This document shows, in pieces, positions 63,421 through 64,000 of a DNA stretch of 64,000 nt (positions are counted from its first letter, which is position 1; each line of letters starts with the position of its first letter). Made by a program: the position numbers and the translations under genes. Below the pieces are notes generated by a model that saw nothing but the letters and a program-made list of their open reading frames with translations, did not search any database and was not told the DNA's origin. Location of the stretch: positions 1-64,000 of the forward strand of contig NZ_LRMM01000007.1 of assembly GCF_001647275.1 (NCBI RefSeq). Direction: 5' to 3'. This DNA comes from Rufibacter ruber (lineage in GTDB: Bacteria > Bacteroidota > Bacteroidia > Cytophagales > Hymenobacteraceae).

Positions 63421-63604
63421 TATTGCCCAGCATTGTAGAACAGATTGCCGCGGCGGCTTGTTCCGGCAGGGGGAAAGAAATTTGTTATAATTTTGATCTT
63501 TAGTAAACATATTGTTACAGATAAAGACCCGTCTGTGCTTTCACGTTTTTTCTTTAGTAACCATTCTTTCGCACTCTGCTGAAAATCCTCCCTTAGCAGG
63601 TCTG

Positions 63605-63649
63605 TTCCTGTTTTTGGCCTGTTTTCAGAAAAGTAGGCCGAAAACGGAA
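63605..63649. repeat. intergenic palindrome, copy 30
   Basis: TTCCTGTTTTTGGCCTG and GTAGGCCGAAAACGGAA around TTTTCAGAAAA, seven bases from the stop of the TIGR02757 gene. Confidence 0.75.
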
Positions 63650-63656
63650 AAGGCTC

Positions 63657-64000
63657 CTAAAACTTCTCCTCCACCCCCAGACCAAAGAGGGCGTAATCAT
63701 ATTTCACCGGATCTACCGGGTCAAAGGCTCTCAGGTGCTGGGTCAGTTCTTCGGCCATGGCCCAGTCTGACTGCGTGCGCTGAAGGAGCCCCAGCTTTCG
63801 GGCCACCCGCTGCACATGCACATCACAGGGGCAGACCAGGTCTGCGGTGGGAATTCTGCCCCAGATCCCGAAATCAACGCCGTGGCTGTCTTTCCTGACC
63901 ATCCAGCGCAGGTACATATTGATGCGCTTACACGCTGATTTCCTGGCGGGCGTAGAAATGTGTTTGCGCGTGCGGGGCGGGGCGTCAGGCAGGGAGAAAA
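63657..64000 (-). CDS. TIGR02757 (DUF2400) family protein, 3' part only
   Basis: The frame stays open to the right edge, so the start is outside the window; about 114 codons are visible. The region PARKSACKRINMYLRWMVRKD, then GVDFGIW, CPCDVHVQRVARKLGLLQR and FDPVDPVKYDYALFGLGV matches the C-terminal half of TIGR02757. The arrangement resembles a helix-hairpin-helix DNA glycosylase, but no activity is known. An internal Met at 63917 could be mistaken for the start. Confidence 0.85.
   Translation of the reverse strand, partial: FSLPDAPPRTRKHISTPARKSACKRINMYLRWMVRKDSHGVDFGIWGRIPTADLVCPCDVHVQRVARKLGLLQRTQSDWAMAEELTQHLRAFDPVDPVKYDYALFGLGVEEKF

Larger units (their letters stand above)
63186..63656. 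other. 471-base gap without a recognised gene
   Basis: It holds two palindrome copies (63381 and 63605). The 128-codon frame at 63512-63898 crosses the second one and runs antisense to a real gene, so it is rejected. The mutS2 promoter should lie near 63200-63260 but is not evident. Confidence 0.55.

Overview
The window is a stretch of ordinary chromosome from a Gram-negative member of the Bacteroidota, most likely order Cytophagales, family Hymenobacteraceae (Rufibacter/Pontibacter-like); the genus is an inference. Supporting marks are the block DUF177-rpmF-plsX-fabH-efp-accB-accC, the DUF4290-murA pair, a type IX secretion plug (DUF5103) lipoprotein, a NagB-LmbE fusion, a one-piece SpmAB protein, MurA with Asp in place of the fosfomycin-target Cys, kdsA for Kdo/LPS, TAnnTTTG-type promoter boxes and a general lack of Shine-Dalgarno sequences. 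No rRNA, prophage, CRISPR array or intact insertion sequence is visible. There is one tRNA (Cys).

Layout. 0-8 kb: a partial methyltransferase, kdsA, a TPMT-like methyltransferase, a coiled-coil membrane protein, then the cyanophycin pair cphB-cphA. 8-16 kb: tRNA-Cys, rpsA, two tiny secreted TonB-plug-like paralogues, an HNH nuclease, a frameshifted NlpC/P60 peptidase, a hotdog thioesterase with smpB, and a class A beta-lactamase-like protein. 16-24 kb: threonine aldolase, a metallo-beta-lactamase-fold hydrolase, SpmAB, an enolase-superfamily epimerase with a DUF1611 protein (a DgcA-DgcN-like pair) and an M14 peptidase. 24-33 kb: a frameshifted guanidino-modifying enzyme, nagB-lmbE, hslV, a deoxyhypusine-synthase-like gene, a DUF4136 lipoprotein, a frameshifted PLP decarboxylase and a 2H phosphoesterase. 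33-44 kb: an ABC-F ATPase, the T9SS plug protein, a frameshifted 2-hydroxyacid dehydrogenase, a membrane protein split by an in-frame TGA, mgtE-rsmA, pepA-pdxA and a UPF0175-DUF3368 toxin-antitoxin pair. 44-64 kb: the ribosome/fatty-acid block, DUF3109, a small STAS-like protein behind a (TGTC)8 tract, pcrA, DUF4290-murA, DUF4349, an RNA methyltransferase, murB, mutS2 and a partial TIGR02757 gene.

How the genes fit together. Envelope building recurs (kdsA, murA, murB, accB/accC, fabH, plsX, NlpC/P60). Nitrogen and amino-acid handling forms a second theme: cyanophycin storage and release, D-/L-glutamate or dipeptide epimerisation, carboxypeptidase, aminopeptidase, threonine aldolase and guanidino chemistry.

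The most striking signal is not a gene. About thirty copies of a 36-47 bp palindrome fill most gaps between genes, often starting within a few bases of a stop codon, and one copy appears to lie inside a coding sequence. Three copies of a 166-bp element with terminal inverted repeats look like a MITE. Four genes carry the same kind of lesion (one missing G or C) and a fifth an in-frame TGA, so either sequence quality or active gene decay must be resolved.
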